The notes under the pieces are model-generated. The model saw nothing but the letters and a program-made list of their open reading frames with translations. It searched no databases and had not been told where the DNA came from. Made by a program: the position numbers and the translations under genes. DNA of 64,000 nt from Streptomyces sp. YIM 121038 (GTDB lineage: Bacteria > Actinomycetota > Actinomycetes > Streptomycetales > Streptomycetaceae): assembly GCF_006088715.1 (NCBI RefSeq), contig NZ_CP030772.1, positions 434,001-498,000 of the forward strand. Direction: 5' to 3'. Positions 18,324-27,814 of this stretch are shown piece after piece (within the stretch, counting starts at the first letter, position 1; the number at the start of each line of letters is the position of its first letter).

Positions 18324-18626
18324 ATGAACGGACCAGTACCATCGGCGCGATCGGCCTCGGTCGGGTTCGCGCCGGGCTGGCTGCCCGTGCTCGGCCATGC
18401 GGAGAGCGTCGTCGACGGGCAATGCGGCAATAGGCATGCCCACATCATGACGATCCTGGCCACCCGAATGTCCCAGTGGCCCCCGATTGTGAAGGGCTCG
18501 GTGGACCTCAGCCGGTGGCAGCAGCTCATGCCCGCCGTGTTCTGCGACCTGCGCCCCGACCCCTGCAACCCTGAACGCCGTGTCGACGTGCACCCGTGGA
18601 ACGCCCCATCGCCAGGTGCGCCATGA
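18324..18626 (+). CDS. Small protein of unknown function, first gene of the terpene operon
   Basis: This is a 100-residue protein that I do not recognise. It starts ATG 18324 with a strong GGGAGGA eight bases upstream. It ends in an ATGA overlap with the prenyl synthase gene (ATG 18623, TGA 18624-18626), so both are likely translated together. The segment FAPGWLPVLGHAESVV faintly resembles the N terminus of actinobacterial cytochromes P450, but no heme-binding or helix motifs follow. It could be a P450 relic left by a deletion or a genuine small protein. The good ribosome binding site and the coupling argue for translation; the function is open. Confidence 0.55.
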   Translation: MNGPVPSARSASVGFAPGWLPVLGHAESVVDGQCGNRHAHIMTILATRMSQWPPIVKGSVDLSRWQQLMPAVFCDLRPDPCNPERRVDVHPWNAPSPGAP

Positions 18627-19636
18627 CCACCACCGGCACACCGGCCGTGGCCGAACTGTTCGCGCAGGCCCGGCACCTGATGGAACCCGAGCTGCGGGCC
18701 GTGGTCACCGGCCTGCACCCGAAGTTGGCCACGATCGCCGGCTACCACATGGGCCTACTCGACCGGGACGGCCGCTACCAGAATGCCCACGGCGGAAAGC
18801 TGCTGCGCCCCGCCCTGACGTTCCTCGCCGCCCGTACCGTCGGCGCCCAGCCAGCCATGGCGATGCCCGGCGCGGTCGCGATCCAGTTGGGACACGAGTT
18901 CTCGCTGATCCACGACGACATCACCGACCGGGACCGGGTCCGGCGCGGCAGGCCGACCGTGTGGACCGTATGGGGGATCGACCTGGCGATCCTCGCCGGG
19001 GACGCCGTGCACGCCCTGGCGGAGACCGTCCTCGCCGACCATCCGCGCGCGGCCAAAGCACTGGCCGACGGGATCCAGGGAATGTGCGCGGGCCAAGCCG
19101 ACGACTTCACCCTCCCAGCCCGCTCGACCGTGACGATGGCCGACTACCAGCGCATGGTCGCGGGCAAGACCGGCGCGCTCATCGTCGCGTCCTGCCAACT
19201 TGGGGCGCTGCTCGCCGACGCCGAGCAGCCATCGGTGGACACCCTCACCCGGGTCGGTGCTCAGCTCGGGTTCGCCTACCAGGCGGTGGATGACTGGCTG
19301 GGCATCTGGGGTGACCCGGCCGTCACCGGCAAACCCGTCGGGGCGGACATCGCCGAACGGAAACCCTCCCTGCCGATCATCACAGCCCTGGCTGCGGGTG
19401 GCCCGGCGGGAGAGGATCTCGCCACGATCCTGGCGACCGACGGTGACCTCACTGAGGACCACATCGCGTCGGCCACCGCGCTGCTGAGCCAGGCAGGTGC
19501 CGACCTCACCACCCGCGACCACGCACACCGACACGCTCAGCTCGCCGCCGAGGCACTCGATGAGCTGAGCATCCCGGTGGATGTACGCCGTGGCTGGGAC
19601 TCACTGATCACGTTCATGGTCAACAGAATCACCTAA
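18623..19636 (+). CDS. Polyprenyl (probably geranylgeranyl) diphosphate synthase
   Basis: This is a 337-residue trans-isoprenyl diphosphate synthase that condenses isopentenyl diphosphate with allylic diphosphates. The substrate-binding GGKLLRPALTFLAAR precedes the first aspartate-rich motif in LIHDDITDRD (DDxxD), and the second is DDWLGIWGD. The KTGALI and QLGFAYQAVDD segments are also in place. The ATG at 18623 was chosen over GTG 18596 because it overlaps the stop of the upstream gene (ATGA). It is the second gene of a four-gene operon and would supply the substrate for the terpene synthase two genes downstream. Product length (C15, C20 or longer) cannot be fixed by eye; C20 is my guess from the neighbouring cyclase. 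Confidence 0.85.
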   Translation: MTTTGTPAVAELFAQARHLMEPELRAVVTGLHPKLATIAGYHMGLLDRDGRYQNAHGGKLLRPALTFLAARTVGAQPAMAMPGAVAIQLGHEFSLIHDDITDRDRVRRGRPTVWTVWGIDLAILAGDAVHALAETVLADHPRAAKALADGIQGMCAGQADDFTLPARSTVTMADYQRMVAGKTGALIVASCQLGALLADAEQPSVDTLTRVGAQLGFAYQAVDDWLGIWGDPAVTGKPVGADIAERKPSLPIITALAAGGPAGEDLATILATDGDLTEDHIASATALLSQAGADLTTRDHAHRHAQLAAEALDELSIPVDVRRGWDSLITFMVNRIT

Positions 19637-19651
19637 ATTTCCGGGGTGTCG

Positions 19652-20014
19652 ATGTTCGCCTACTACTGCGCGAAGTGTAAATCGGAACAAACCGATCCCA
19701 GACTGGCGGAACAGTTCGCGAAAACACTCGGGTTGAACCTATGGAAACCGAAAGACGAGGTTTCCTACGACTATCCCACTGGGGCATTGGCCTGTCGGGC
19801 CGCGATCGACCAAGCGGCCTGTGTGATCTGTCAGCCGCCCATCGGTAACGACTGTTCTTGGGAACTGGGTTACGCCATGGGAACCGGCAAGAAAGTCTAC
19901 ATTCTGGGTGCACTGGAAATCGACGACTGGATGACGAAGATCGGCCTTCTGCGGGTGAACGTCTCCACCGGAACGATTTCCGAGTACTGGGAAGAGGCGG
20001 ATTCGGTGTCATGA
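19652..20014 (+). CDS. Nucleoside 2-deoxyribosyltransferase-like protein
   Basis: This is a 120-residue protein with the C-terminal signature of the nucleoside 2-deoxyribosyltransferase fold: GNDCSWELGYAMGTGKKVYI, where the glutamate of WELGYA is the family nucleophile. The N-terminal part (MFAYYCAKCKSEQTDPRLAE) has an unusual C-x-x-C in place of the common Y/I-L-A-G start. I prefer ATG 19652 (GGGG five bases upstream) to GTG 19646. It sits between the prenyl synthase (15 bases upstream) and the terpene synthase, and its stop overlaps the cyclase start as ATGA. Family members exchange or hydrolyse N-glycosidic bonds. Why one should be coupled to a terpene cyclase is unknown; a role in attaching or removing a nucleobase/ribosyl group is speculation. 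Confidence 0.6.
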   Translation: MFAYYCAKCKSEQTDPRLAEQFAKTLGLNLWKPKDEVSYDYPTGALACRAAIDQAACVICQPPIGNDCSWELGYAMGTGKKVYILGALEIDDWMTKIGLLRVNVSTGTISEYWEEADSVS

Positions 20015-21144
20015 CCGACAAGACCGGTGGGGTGTTCCAGTTCAACGACGCGTACGGGTGTCCGGTCCAGCGTGTGCACGGCTACAGCCGGGACGATCTT
20101 GCCGACGGGATCGGGCGGGTTCTGCCCTGGATGCGTACCCGCCTGGTGATGAGCTATGCGCGGGTCATGGACTCGGTGCGTCGCGAACTCGGGCTGGTCC
20201 CACGTGGCAGCGGCATCCAGGAGTGGATCCTCCCGCCGCTCGGGGGCGATGGCAGGCGTGTCAAGGCGGATGTGCGGCAGTGGGCGTTGCGACGAGGCTT
20301 CGTGGCGCCCGAGCACTCTGACCGACTCGACAGCAACCTCATGGCGGACATCGTGTACGCGGTGCTGCACGACCTGGGCATCGAGGTATGCCGGGTCGTG
20401 ACCATGTACTGGGAGGTGATCATCAATCTGGATGACGACGTCATCGAAAATGGGCGACTCTCCCCCGCCTATCCCGCCACGATCCAGACAATCATCGCCT
20501 CAGGACGGCTGCCCGACGATCCAGACCCCTACCAGATCGCGTTTCGGGACCTTCGTGAGGAGATCCGCGGTCTCAATGGAGACTGGATGCTCCCACTTTT
20601 CGCGCAGTGCGTGGCCACAAGCCTGACCGGATGGCTCAGGGAGCAGCAATGGCGGCTCGACGGCGCGTTTCCCAGCTTCGACGACTACCTGACCTACGCG
20701 ACCGACAACGGCCTGATCGAAGGAGCGCTTCTCCTGTCCCGCCTCACGCCGGGAGGAATCCCCCGCAGCATCACCGCACCGACAGAACTGGTACACCTGG
20801 AACGCGTCACGGGAACACTGTGCCGCCTGACCAACGATGCCGTCGGCGCCCTCCGCGAAGCCAGACAGGGCAGTGCGTCCGTGTTCGTCGTCATCATGAA
20901 CCAGTACGGGCTGTCCCCCGTGCAATCCGCGACGTTCCTCATCGGCGTCATCGACTCGATGCTGATAACCCATGCCAGCCTCGGCGCACTCGTCCGCCGC
21001 TCACCCGCGCACCAGCCGTACGCACAACGCCATGTCGATCTCGCCGACCGGATGCTGTGCGGAGCCTACGCCTGGGAGTTGTCCACCATCCGCCAGGAGG
21101 CAACCGACTCCCTGGCGCCCGTCCCGATCCTCGACCCGACATGA
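20011..21144 (+). CDS. Class I terpene synthase (probable diterpene cyclase)
   Basis: This is a 377-residue cytoplasmic terpene cyclase. It starts ATG 20011, overlapping the upstream TGA. The metal-binding aspartate-rich motif is DDDVIE (141-146). The NSE motif is NDAVGALRE (275-283), with glycine in the serine position. REQQWRLDGAFPSFDDYL before it fits the bacterial class I pattern. No DxDD class II motif is present. The same operon carries a polyprenyl diphosphate synthase, so geranylgeranyl diphosphate is the likely substrate. No P450 or methyltransferase follows; the next gene is an IS110 element on the other strand, so later tailoring genes may have been lost. Confidence 0.78.
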   Translation: MTDKTGGVFQFNDAYGCPVQRVHGYSRDDLADGIGRVLPWMRTRLVMSYARVMDSVRRELGLVPRGSGIQEWILPPLGGDGRRVKADVRQWALRRGFVAPEHSDRLDSNLMADIVYAVLHDLGIEVCRVVTMYWEVIINLDDDVIENGRLSPAYPATIQTIIASGRLPDDPDPYQIAFRDLREEIRGLNGDWMLPLFAQCVATSLTGWLREQQWRLDGAFPSFDDYLTYATDNGLIEGALLLSRLTPGGIPRSITAPTELVHLERVTGTLCRLTNDAVGALREARQGSASVFVVIMNQYGLSPVQSATFLIGVIDSMLITHASLGALVRRSPAHQPYAQRHVDLADRMLCGAYAWELSTIRQEATDSLAPVPILDPT

Positions 21145-21190
21145 CGGGTGTGATGAGGGTCTGACACGAGAATAGAGTCAACCGTGCAGG

Positions 21191-22458
21191 TCAGCCTGCT
21201 GTGATGGGTTCGAAGCGGATGGTCAGACCGAGGCTGTTGGCCTCCTTGGTCATACGGCGCATGGCGCGTTCGGGATCGCGACGGGTGAAGTGGTCGGCTC
21301 CGAGATCTCGGTAGGGCTCGTGGTCGTGCAGGACGTGCCAAATGGCGATCACGAGTTTGTGCATCACCGCGACGAGGGCGCGTTTGCCGCCTCGTCTGGC
21401 CGACAGGCGGCGGAAGAAGACTCCGAGGTAGGAGTCCTTTTCCCTGGTCGCGGCCATGGCGGCGACGCCGAGCAGGCGCTTGAGGTTGGTGTTGCCGGGG
21501 CGGGTGCGGCCGGACTTGCTGATTCCGGCGGACTCATTCTGGCCGGGGCAGACCCCGATCCAGGAGGCCAAGTGGTGGGCGGAAGCAAACTGCGCCATGT
21601 CGCCGCCGGTCTCGGCGATGATGATTTCTGAGCCGAGGCGGCCGATGCCCGGGATGGTCTGCAGGATCTCCATGTCTCGCTCGTGGCCGGCCAGCAGTTG
21701 GGCGATGCGGGCGTCGAAGTCGGCGATGACGTTCTTCCAGCGGTCGATCTCGTCGAGGTAGTGGCGGACCATGAAGGCGTGGTGGTCGGTGAACTCGCCG
21801 TCCAGGGCATCGATGAGGGCGGGGATCTTGTTGCGGGCCTTGCCGCGGGTGAGGTCGGCCAGACGGTCCGGATCGCGTTCGCCCGAGATGAGGGATTCCA
21901 GGATCGCCCGGCCGCTGGCGCCGGTGATGTCGCTGAGGACGGCGGAGAGCTTCATGCCGGTGTCCTCGAGTTCCTTCTCCAGCCGCTGGGCCTCCCAGCC
22001 TGCTGCCCGGACCAACTCGGTGCGGCGGCGGGTGAGATCACGCAGTTCCCGGATGTCACGGCTGGCACGAAGGAGGCCATCACCATGCCAGAGGCGCCGG
22101 CGCGGGCAAGGAAGGCCGCGTCGCCCGGATCGCTCTTGCGGCCACGGATGCCCTTGAGGTGGGCGGGGTTGACCAGCATCAGATTCAGATGCGGCTGCAG
22201 CAGGTAGTACACACCGCGCCAGCAGTCCGAGGTTGCCTCCATGACCACCACCTCGGCCCGGCGCTCGAGCAGCCAGGCCAGCAGGCGCCGCACCTCGGCG
22301 GTAGTGGTGCCGAACCGCTCGGTCTCCAGCGACCAGCTGCCGGCCCGCTTCGTCGAGGGAACGCGGACACAGGCCGGCAGGAACCGCTTGCCCAAGTCCA
22401 CTCCCGCGGACCGCAGATGGATGACCTCGTCCTTCACGTCCTGGAGCCGGGGCATCAT
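21191..22458 (-). pseudogene. IS110-family transposase with one frameshift
   Basis: The ATG at 22458 follows GGAGGAG. The N-terminal frame has the RuvC-like part (VIHLRSAGVDLGKRFLPACV, EVVVMEATSDCWRGVYYLL, GIRGRKSDPGDAAFLARAG). A single-base change near 22080 shifts into the frame carrying SRDIRELRDLTRRRTELVRA and the C-terminal Tnp_20 domain (LQTIPGIGRLGSEIIIAETG, LASWIGVCPGQNESAG). It ends RFEPITAG. The element is otherwise full length, so a one-base deletion inactivated it. Confidence 0.85.
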
Positions 22459-22743
22459 GGTCTCCTCCCGCGTGGTGCGTCCGTACTCGGCGGGTGCCCC
22501 GGAAGAGCCAAGGGAGATGGCGGAGTCCGACACACGTGCTCTGGCAGCGGGGATCCGATGCCCTGACAACAATCCGTGGTCCCCTGGTCGGCACCCATCG
22601 CCATCCTGTAAAACGAGCTCGCTCGCATCGCAGGCCCATCGGCTGACCGGGACGCCCGGCCCGATTTTCCCGTACCCGAGGTGATCAGCGCAGCGATCTC
22701 GCCCACCTGTAAATCGAACGGTGTTTCTGGGGTTGTTGGGGGT

Positions 22744-24033
22744 TCAGCGGCGGGCGGCGGTGAGTCGTCCGTCGAAGGTGGTCTCGAAGGCGTTGAGGGC
22801 TGCCTTCCATCGCTGTGACCAGCGTTTGCGTCCCTGCCCTGTCGGGTCGAGGCTCATGATGGCCATGCAGACGCATCTGATCGCGGCCTGCTCGTTGGGG
22901 AAGTGCCCGCGGGCCCGGACGGCCTTGCGGATCCGTGCGTTCACGCTCTCCATGGCGTTGGCCGTGCAGACAACGCGCCGTATCCCGCTGTCGAACTGGA
23001 GGAAGGGCACGGACTCGGCCCACGCGTTCTCCCACAACCGCACGATCGCCGGGTACTCGCCGCCCTAGGCGTCGCGGAGCTCAAGGAACCGCTCCCCCGC
23101 GATGTCCTGAGTGGCGGCGGTGCGGATGGGCTTGCGCGCGCGTGCGGTCCTGTCCCAGTCCTGCCGGGCCGCGTAACGGAACGACGCCCTGGTCAGGTGA
23201 ACGGCCCAGGTCTGCGTGATCGCCTGGGGCCAGACCGCCGCGATGACGCCGGGCAGAGCCCTGAGACCGCCGCAGACGACCATGCAGATGTCTCCCGTCC
23301 CGCGATTCCTGATCTCGGTCAGCACCCGCAGCCAGTACTTGGCACCCTCGCCACCGCCGCCGGCCCGCAGTCCGAGTATTCCCCCGGTGCCCTCGACGGT
23401 GACTGCCAAGACCACGCAGACCGGCCTGTCGGCGGCCTCGCCGTCCCGTGGCTTCACGCGCACACAGTCGATGAACAAGACCGGACAGACCCAGTCCCAC
23501 CCGCTGCCCTGCCATTCACGCATGCCGTCGATCACCTTGCCGATGACCGTGGAGACGGTCGCCCTGGACACCCCGGCACCACAGACCCCGGCCAGGTGAG
23601 CGGAGATCTCGCCGTGCGCCAGACCGCGGGCGGACAGCGACAGCACCATCTCGCCGACACCGGACAGCCGCCGCTGCCGCTCCTTGACGATCTGCGGCTC
23701 GAACAAGCCCTCACGGCCGCGGGGCACCTCGACCCCGACCGGACCGGCCTCCGCCGTCACGGTCTACGCACCGGCGCCGCTGCGGGTATGGCCCGAGGCC
23801 GTCCTCTCGTGCTCCTCATGCCCCAGACGGCCGGTGATCTCCCCCTCGAGGGCGGACTCGAGGATCCTCTTCGCCAGCTGCCGCACCAGCCCGCCCTCAC
23901 CGGCGAGCTTGATCCCGCCAGCCTGGGCACGGCCGGCCAGCTGACTGACCAGCCGGCCATCCACAGCGTCCGGCACCCGCCCCGCCGGCCGGACTTCCTC
24001 CACGGCCTCAGCCCACACCATCACACCTGTCAT
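22744..24033 (-). pseudogene. IS256-family transposase with two amber codons
   Basis: The gene is full length and in one continuous frame except for two TAG codons. The start MTGVMVWAEAVEEVRPAG precedes a TAG at 23761-23763 where relatives carry a basic residue (x-TVTAEAGPVGVEVPRGRE). The catalytic region (DWVCPVLFIDCVRVK with D, GLRALPGVIAAVWPQ) reaches a second TAG at 23062-23064 in place of tryptophan (FLELRDA-x-GGEYPAIVRLWE). The C-terminal part ends with ANAMESVNARIRKAVRARG, which includes the glutamate. Its insertion separated the IS110 C-terminal fragment at 24081 from the rest of that gene. Confidence 0.87.
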
Positions 24034-24080
24034 CAGGTGCCACTCCACTCTCAAGATCCACCGCTGACCGTACAGACACG

Positions 24081-24566
24081 GACCTGGACAACCTCGACAC
24101 GACCCCCGGTATCGGCCGCCTGGCCGCCGAGATCATCATCACCGAGACCGGCGGGGACATGGCCCAGTTCGCCACCGCCCAGCACCTGGCCTCCTGGACC
24201 GGCGTCTGCCCGGGCCAGAACGAATCAGCCGGGGTGACCAAGTCCGGCCGCACCCGACCGGGCAACGCCAACCTCAAACGCCTACTCCGCATCGCCACAA
24301 TGTCAGCGATCAGAAACAAGAACTCCTACCCGGCGGTCTTCTACCGCCGCATCGCTGCCCGGCGAGGCGGCCGACGCGCCCTGGCCGCCCTCATGCACAA
24401 GCTCGCCATCGCCACCTGGCACGTCCTGCACGACCACATCGCCTACCGCGAACTCGGCGCCGGCCACTTCACCAAACGTGATCCCGAACGTGCCATGCGC
24501 CGCATGATCAAGGAGACCAACAGTCCCGGGCTCACCGTCCGCTTCGAGCCCATCACAGTGGGCTGA
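24081..24566 (+). pseudogene. IS110-family transposase, C-terminal fragment
   Basis: Only the Tnp_20 domain remains: LDNLDTTPGIGRLAAEIIIT, MAQFATAQHLASWTGVCPGQ and the family C terminus LTVRFEPITVG. It is close in sequence to the IS110 gene at 21191-22458 but is a different copy on the opposite strand. It starts abruptly at the outer end of the IS256 element. Confidence 0.85.
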
Positions 24567-24829
24567 CCTGCCCGGTTCACTCCATTCTCGCGTCAGTCGC
24601 CTCCCCCCAGCCCAAAATCCCAAGCCCGCCAACGGAACACCAGGCCACAACAACCCCACTACTGCAGAACTACAGCTCCGTCACAGAGACCCCTGTGCAG
24701 TACCGGCCGGGTTCCGCCGGGTCCTCAGTCGACGTTAAGTCCGATCTTCCTCGGTTCGTGATCGCTCGATCGTGGTACTGATCGCCGTGCCGGGCACGTG
24801 CTGGTCATGTTCATGCTGAGATGCGGGTC
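24567..24829. other. No recognisable gene
   Basis: About 260 bases lie between the IS110 fragment and an IS5 fragment. They are probably the IS110 right flank and the IS5 left end; no coding frame is supported. Confidence 0.4.
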
Positions 24830-25137
24830 ATGGAGAGAAAGCCGTACCCCAGCGACTTATCGGACGAGCAGCGGGCGTTGATCCAGCCGATGATCACGGC
24901 CTGGAAGCAGGACCGGGTGGCGCGGTCGGCGACCGGGGATCCCGGGACCTGCGACCTGCGGGAAGTCGTGAACGCGATCTTCTACCAGAACCGGACGGGC
25001 TGCCAGTGGCGCTACCTGCCGCATGATCTGCCGGTCTGGCCGGCGGTGTTCTACTACTTCACGCTGTGGCGCCAGGACGGTCTCGACCAGCGCATCCAGG
25101 AACTCCTGCGCTGCCAGGTGAGGGAGAGAGCCCGCCG
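24830..25137 (+). pseudogene. IS5-family transposase, N-terminal fragment
   Basis: MERKPYPSDLSDEQRALIQP, NAIFYQNRTGCQWRYLPHDL and LDQRIQELLRCQVRERARR are the DUF4096-type N terminus of an IS5 transposase. Similarity ends at about 25137, exactly where the left end of the IS701 element begins, so the IS701 insertion truncated it. Confidence 0.82.
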
Positions 25138-25139
25138 AT

Positions 25140-26640
25140 TACCGGTAGTTCGTTAAATCCGGCGGTAGAGGTCGAGGGGTTTGCCGGTGGTGACCGCGTC
25201 GATCAGGGACTGGAGGTGAGCGGGTGGGTCCTTGTCGGTCCAGGCCTGCCACCAGCGTTGCAGGGTGGTGGCGGGGGTGAGCCAGGCCCGGATGGCGCGT
25301 AAAGCCCTGGGCCAGCAGGGCAGTTGGGGCTGGTGGGGCATGGGGGTGCCCCCTCTCTGCCCGGTCGTCGGGGCAGGGGTCGGGAGCGGTGGTGTCCACG
25401 GGTCCGGGTGGGGCGAACCATTGGTCCCAGCAGAAGGAGAACGCGCAGTTCACCAGGGTCTGGTGACGTGCGATAGCGCGGGCGGACCGGACCTGGAAGT
25501 CGGCCCACCCGAGCTCGTCCTTGATCTGTTTGTAGCTCTGCTCGATCCAGGGCCGCAACCCGTACAGCCGGACGATCTCGGCGAGGTCGGCGGGCGGGTG
25601 GGGGTCGGTGGCGGCGTGGGGTGCGTCGGGGTGGGGCAGGTTGGTGGCCAGGTACCAGGTGGCCTTGGGCGGCAGGGTGGCCGGGTCGGTGGTGGCCACG
25701 ACCAGCCGTACCCGGTTATGGGGTCCCCAGCCGCTCAGGCGGGCGTCGGCGGCCCACCAGGTCTCGGTGTGCCCGTCGCGGAAGTGGCGCTCAACCGGTG
25801 TCCAGTCGCCGGGGTGTTCGGGGTCGTGCCAGGCCAGGGCGCTGGCGGCGTCGACGGGGGTGTGCGGCTGGTGGGCGGGTGCCCAGGTGCCGCGGTGCGG
25901 CTTGAGGTGAACCACGTAGGGCAGGCGGGCCTCGCGCAGCGCGAGATACCAGTCGTCGCTGACGGAGTAGGCGCAGTCGGCCACCACCGCCCGGCACGCG
26001 AAGCCCGCCTCCTTGCCCCGGGCCGTAAGAGCTGCGGCGATCTGCGGCTTGGTGCGGAAGGCGGGATCACGCCGGCCGCGCGGGAAGTGGTGGGCGGGGG
26101 TGTAGGGCTGGGCGTGCAGCGGGTAGTACACCCGCCCATCGGTCCATACCGTGGTCACTGTGACGATGCAGTTGTCTGTCTTGCCGTACCGGCCCAGCCA
26201 CTGCCGGCCCACGTGGGCGGTGGCCGTGCCGTCCTTGCGGTCTCCGGAATCGTCGATCACGATGACCCCGCCCGGGTGCGGAGCGGTTTCCGGCTGCTCG
26301 CGCAGCAACTCAAGCCGTCTGCTGTTGACTTGCCCGGCGTCCCAGGCAGACTCGGACAGGAAGAACTGCAACCGTTGCACCGCCGGGTTGCGGGCACCGA
26401 CGACCGGTTCCGCACCGGCCAGACAGGTCAGCGTCTTGTTCCGGTCCCGCGGCGCCAGCAGGCCCGTGAGGTACTCGCGGAATCCCCGCCGTTGGGCCAG
26501 GGAGGCGAACAGGTCGTCGAAGCACGCGGCATACCTCTCCAGCGGTCCCGGCGCCGGTGGACACGGGCGACGAGCGGTCATCGTCACCACCCCCACCATC
26601 CGGACTACCGCTGCCCTGCCCCCAAGTCAACGAACTACCG
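25140..26640 (-). mobile_element. IS701-family insertion sequence
   Basis: The ends share the inverted repeat GGTAGTTCGTT (left, about 25143-25153; right as AACGAACTACC at about 26628-26638). One transposase gene fills the element. Confidence 0.7.
25153..26581 (-). pseudogene. IS701-family transposase with a late frameshift
   Basis: The start is MTARRPCPPAPGPLERYAAC at 26581. The DDE core is complete: D in VIVIDDSGDRKDG, D in AVVADCAYSVSDDWYLAL and E in LRPWIEQSYKQIKDELGW. Near 25350 the frame shifts at a G/C run. The family C terminus, LRAIRAWLTPATTLQRWWQA and LIDAVTTGKPLDLYRRI, is in the neighbouring frame, while the original frame goes on into unrelated sequence to 25139. Catalysis could survive because the shift is behind the active site, but the C-terminal tail is lost. 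Confidence 0.85.
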
Positions 26641-27262
26641 TTACTGGTCTCTTCGGGGTGTTGTCGGGTGGTAGTCGGTGATGGTGAGTCCGGTGCTGGC
26701 GAGGCATCCGTCGATGAGTTCGGGGTGGTGCTGGATGTGCCGTAGTCCGCGGCGGAGGGTACGTTCGAGGTGGTCGTCGTCGGTGAAGGCGACGCTGGCC
26801 AGCGGTCCTCTGCGCAGGAGCGACCACACTCCCTCGACCGGGTTCAACTCCGGCGCGTAGGAGGGAAGGTGGACAATAGTGAGCCAGTCATGGGCATCGG
26901 CGTACTTGCGTAGCGCGGCGGCTCTGTGCGTGCTCAAGTTGTCCCAGACGAGCACGATGGGGGCGCCGAGCTGGATGTGCGCGCGCACGGCCAGGTCGCG
27001 GTAGTCGCACCAGTCGAAGCTCCTGCGTCCGGAGCGATTGGGGGACGGGTTTCGCCTCGGCCGAAAGATCAGCCTTGAGGTCTCGCCGGGCTTGTAGCAG
27101 CACATTGCGGCGATCGAGTAGCGGCGCCAGGACCGGCCCCGGACCTGCACCACGGGCGTGTGGCCACGTCGGGCCCAGGTGCGGGCGATGGACGGCGTCA
27201 TTGCAAATCCGGCCTCGTCCTCAAACACGAGGTAGGCCCCGAGCGTCGCCGCTATAGTTCCA
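26641..27262 (-). CDS. IS630 transposase, second frame (DDE domain)
   Basis: The catalytic half has a complete triad: D in YLVFEDEAGFAM, D in IVLVWDNLSTHR and E in YAPELNPVEGVWSLLRRG. Its TAA stop overlaps the TA target dinucleotide at the element's end, so the last codon depends on the insertion site. The frame is -1 relative to the HTH half. Confidence 0.8.
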
Positions 27263-27799
27263 CCTGCGGCCACACCTCCTTCTTCCACAGCTCGACCGCG
27301 CGCTCGTCTCGTTCCAGGGCACGACGTGCCGGGCACTGCCAGGACCAGCCGTGCCGATGCATGAGCCGCCACACGGCCGCCGACGAGCACACGACACCGA
27401 AGGTGCGGGCGATCAGTTCTCTGACCCGCTGGAGCGTCCACCGCTGGTCCTCCCAGCCGTGTGCGGCCGGCCCCCGCGCCAGCTCAGCCTCCAGGGCGGC
27501 GAACTGGCCATCGGACACCTTGGGCAGCTTCGCCGCCCCCGATGAGGCAAGACCTCCCATGCCGCCGTGCCGCCACGCATGCCGCCAGCGTTCCACCGAC
27601 CGCTCACTCACCCGCAATTCCCTCGCGATCGCCGCGGTCTTCTCACCCCGCTCGAACCGCTGACCGGCCTCAAACCGGATCCCTTCACGGAACCGCTGCC
27701 GCTCCGGAGTCAGCCCTCCACCCTGCGCATACCGCATAGTCCCGGCTTACCGCAGGGATCAAGGAACGTCACCACCCGACAACACCCCGAAGAGATCAG
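26644..27799 (-). mobile_element. IS630-family insertion sequence with complete ends
   Basis: Inverted repeats of more than 25 bases (CTGGTCTCTTCGGGGTGTTG at the left; the right end is its complement with one or two changes) are bracketed by TA dinucleotides at 26642-26643 and 27800-27801. The length is 1,156 bp, nearly the same as the IS630 element at 1858-3015, but the sequence differs. Confidence 0.9.
27252..27737 (-). CDS. IS630 transposase, first frame (HTH domain)
   Basis: The DNA-binding half: FERGEKTAAIARELRVSERS then VERWRHAWRHGGMGGL, and a second winged part ending WRLMHRHGWSWQCPARRALE. The frame stops at 27252-27254 just after EVWPQVEL. The DDE half follows in the -1 frame without its own clear start. 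Whether this is programmed frameshifting or decay cannot be settled by reading; no classical slippery heptamer is visible here. Confidence 0.75.
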   Translation of the reverse strand: MRYAQGGGLTPERQRFREGIRFEAGQRFERGEKTAAIARELRVSERSVERWRHAWRHGGMGGLASSGAAKLPKVSDGQFAALEAELARGPAAHGWEDQRWTLQRVRELIARTFGVVCSSAAVWRLMHRHGWSWQCPARRALERDERAVELWKKEVWPQVEL

Positions 27800-27814
27800 T
27801 AATGTTCTATGACT

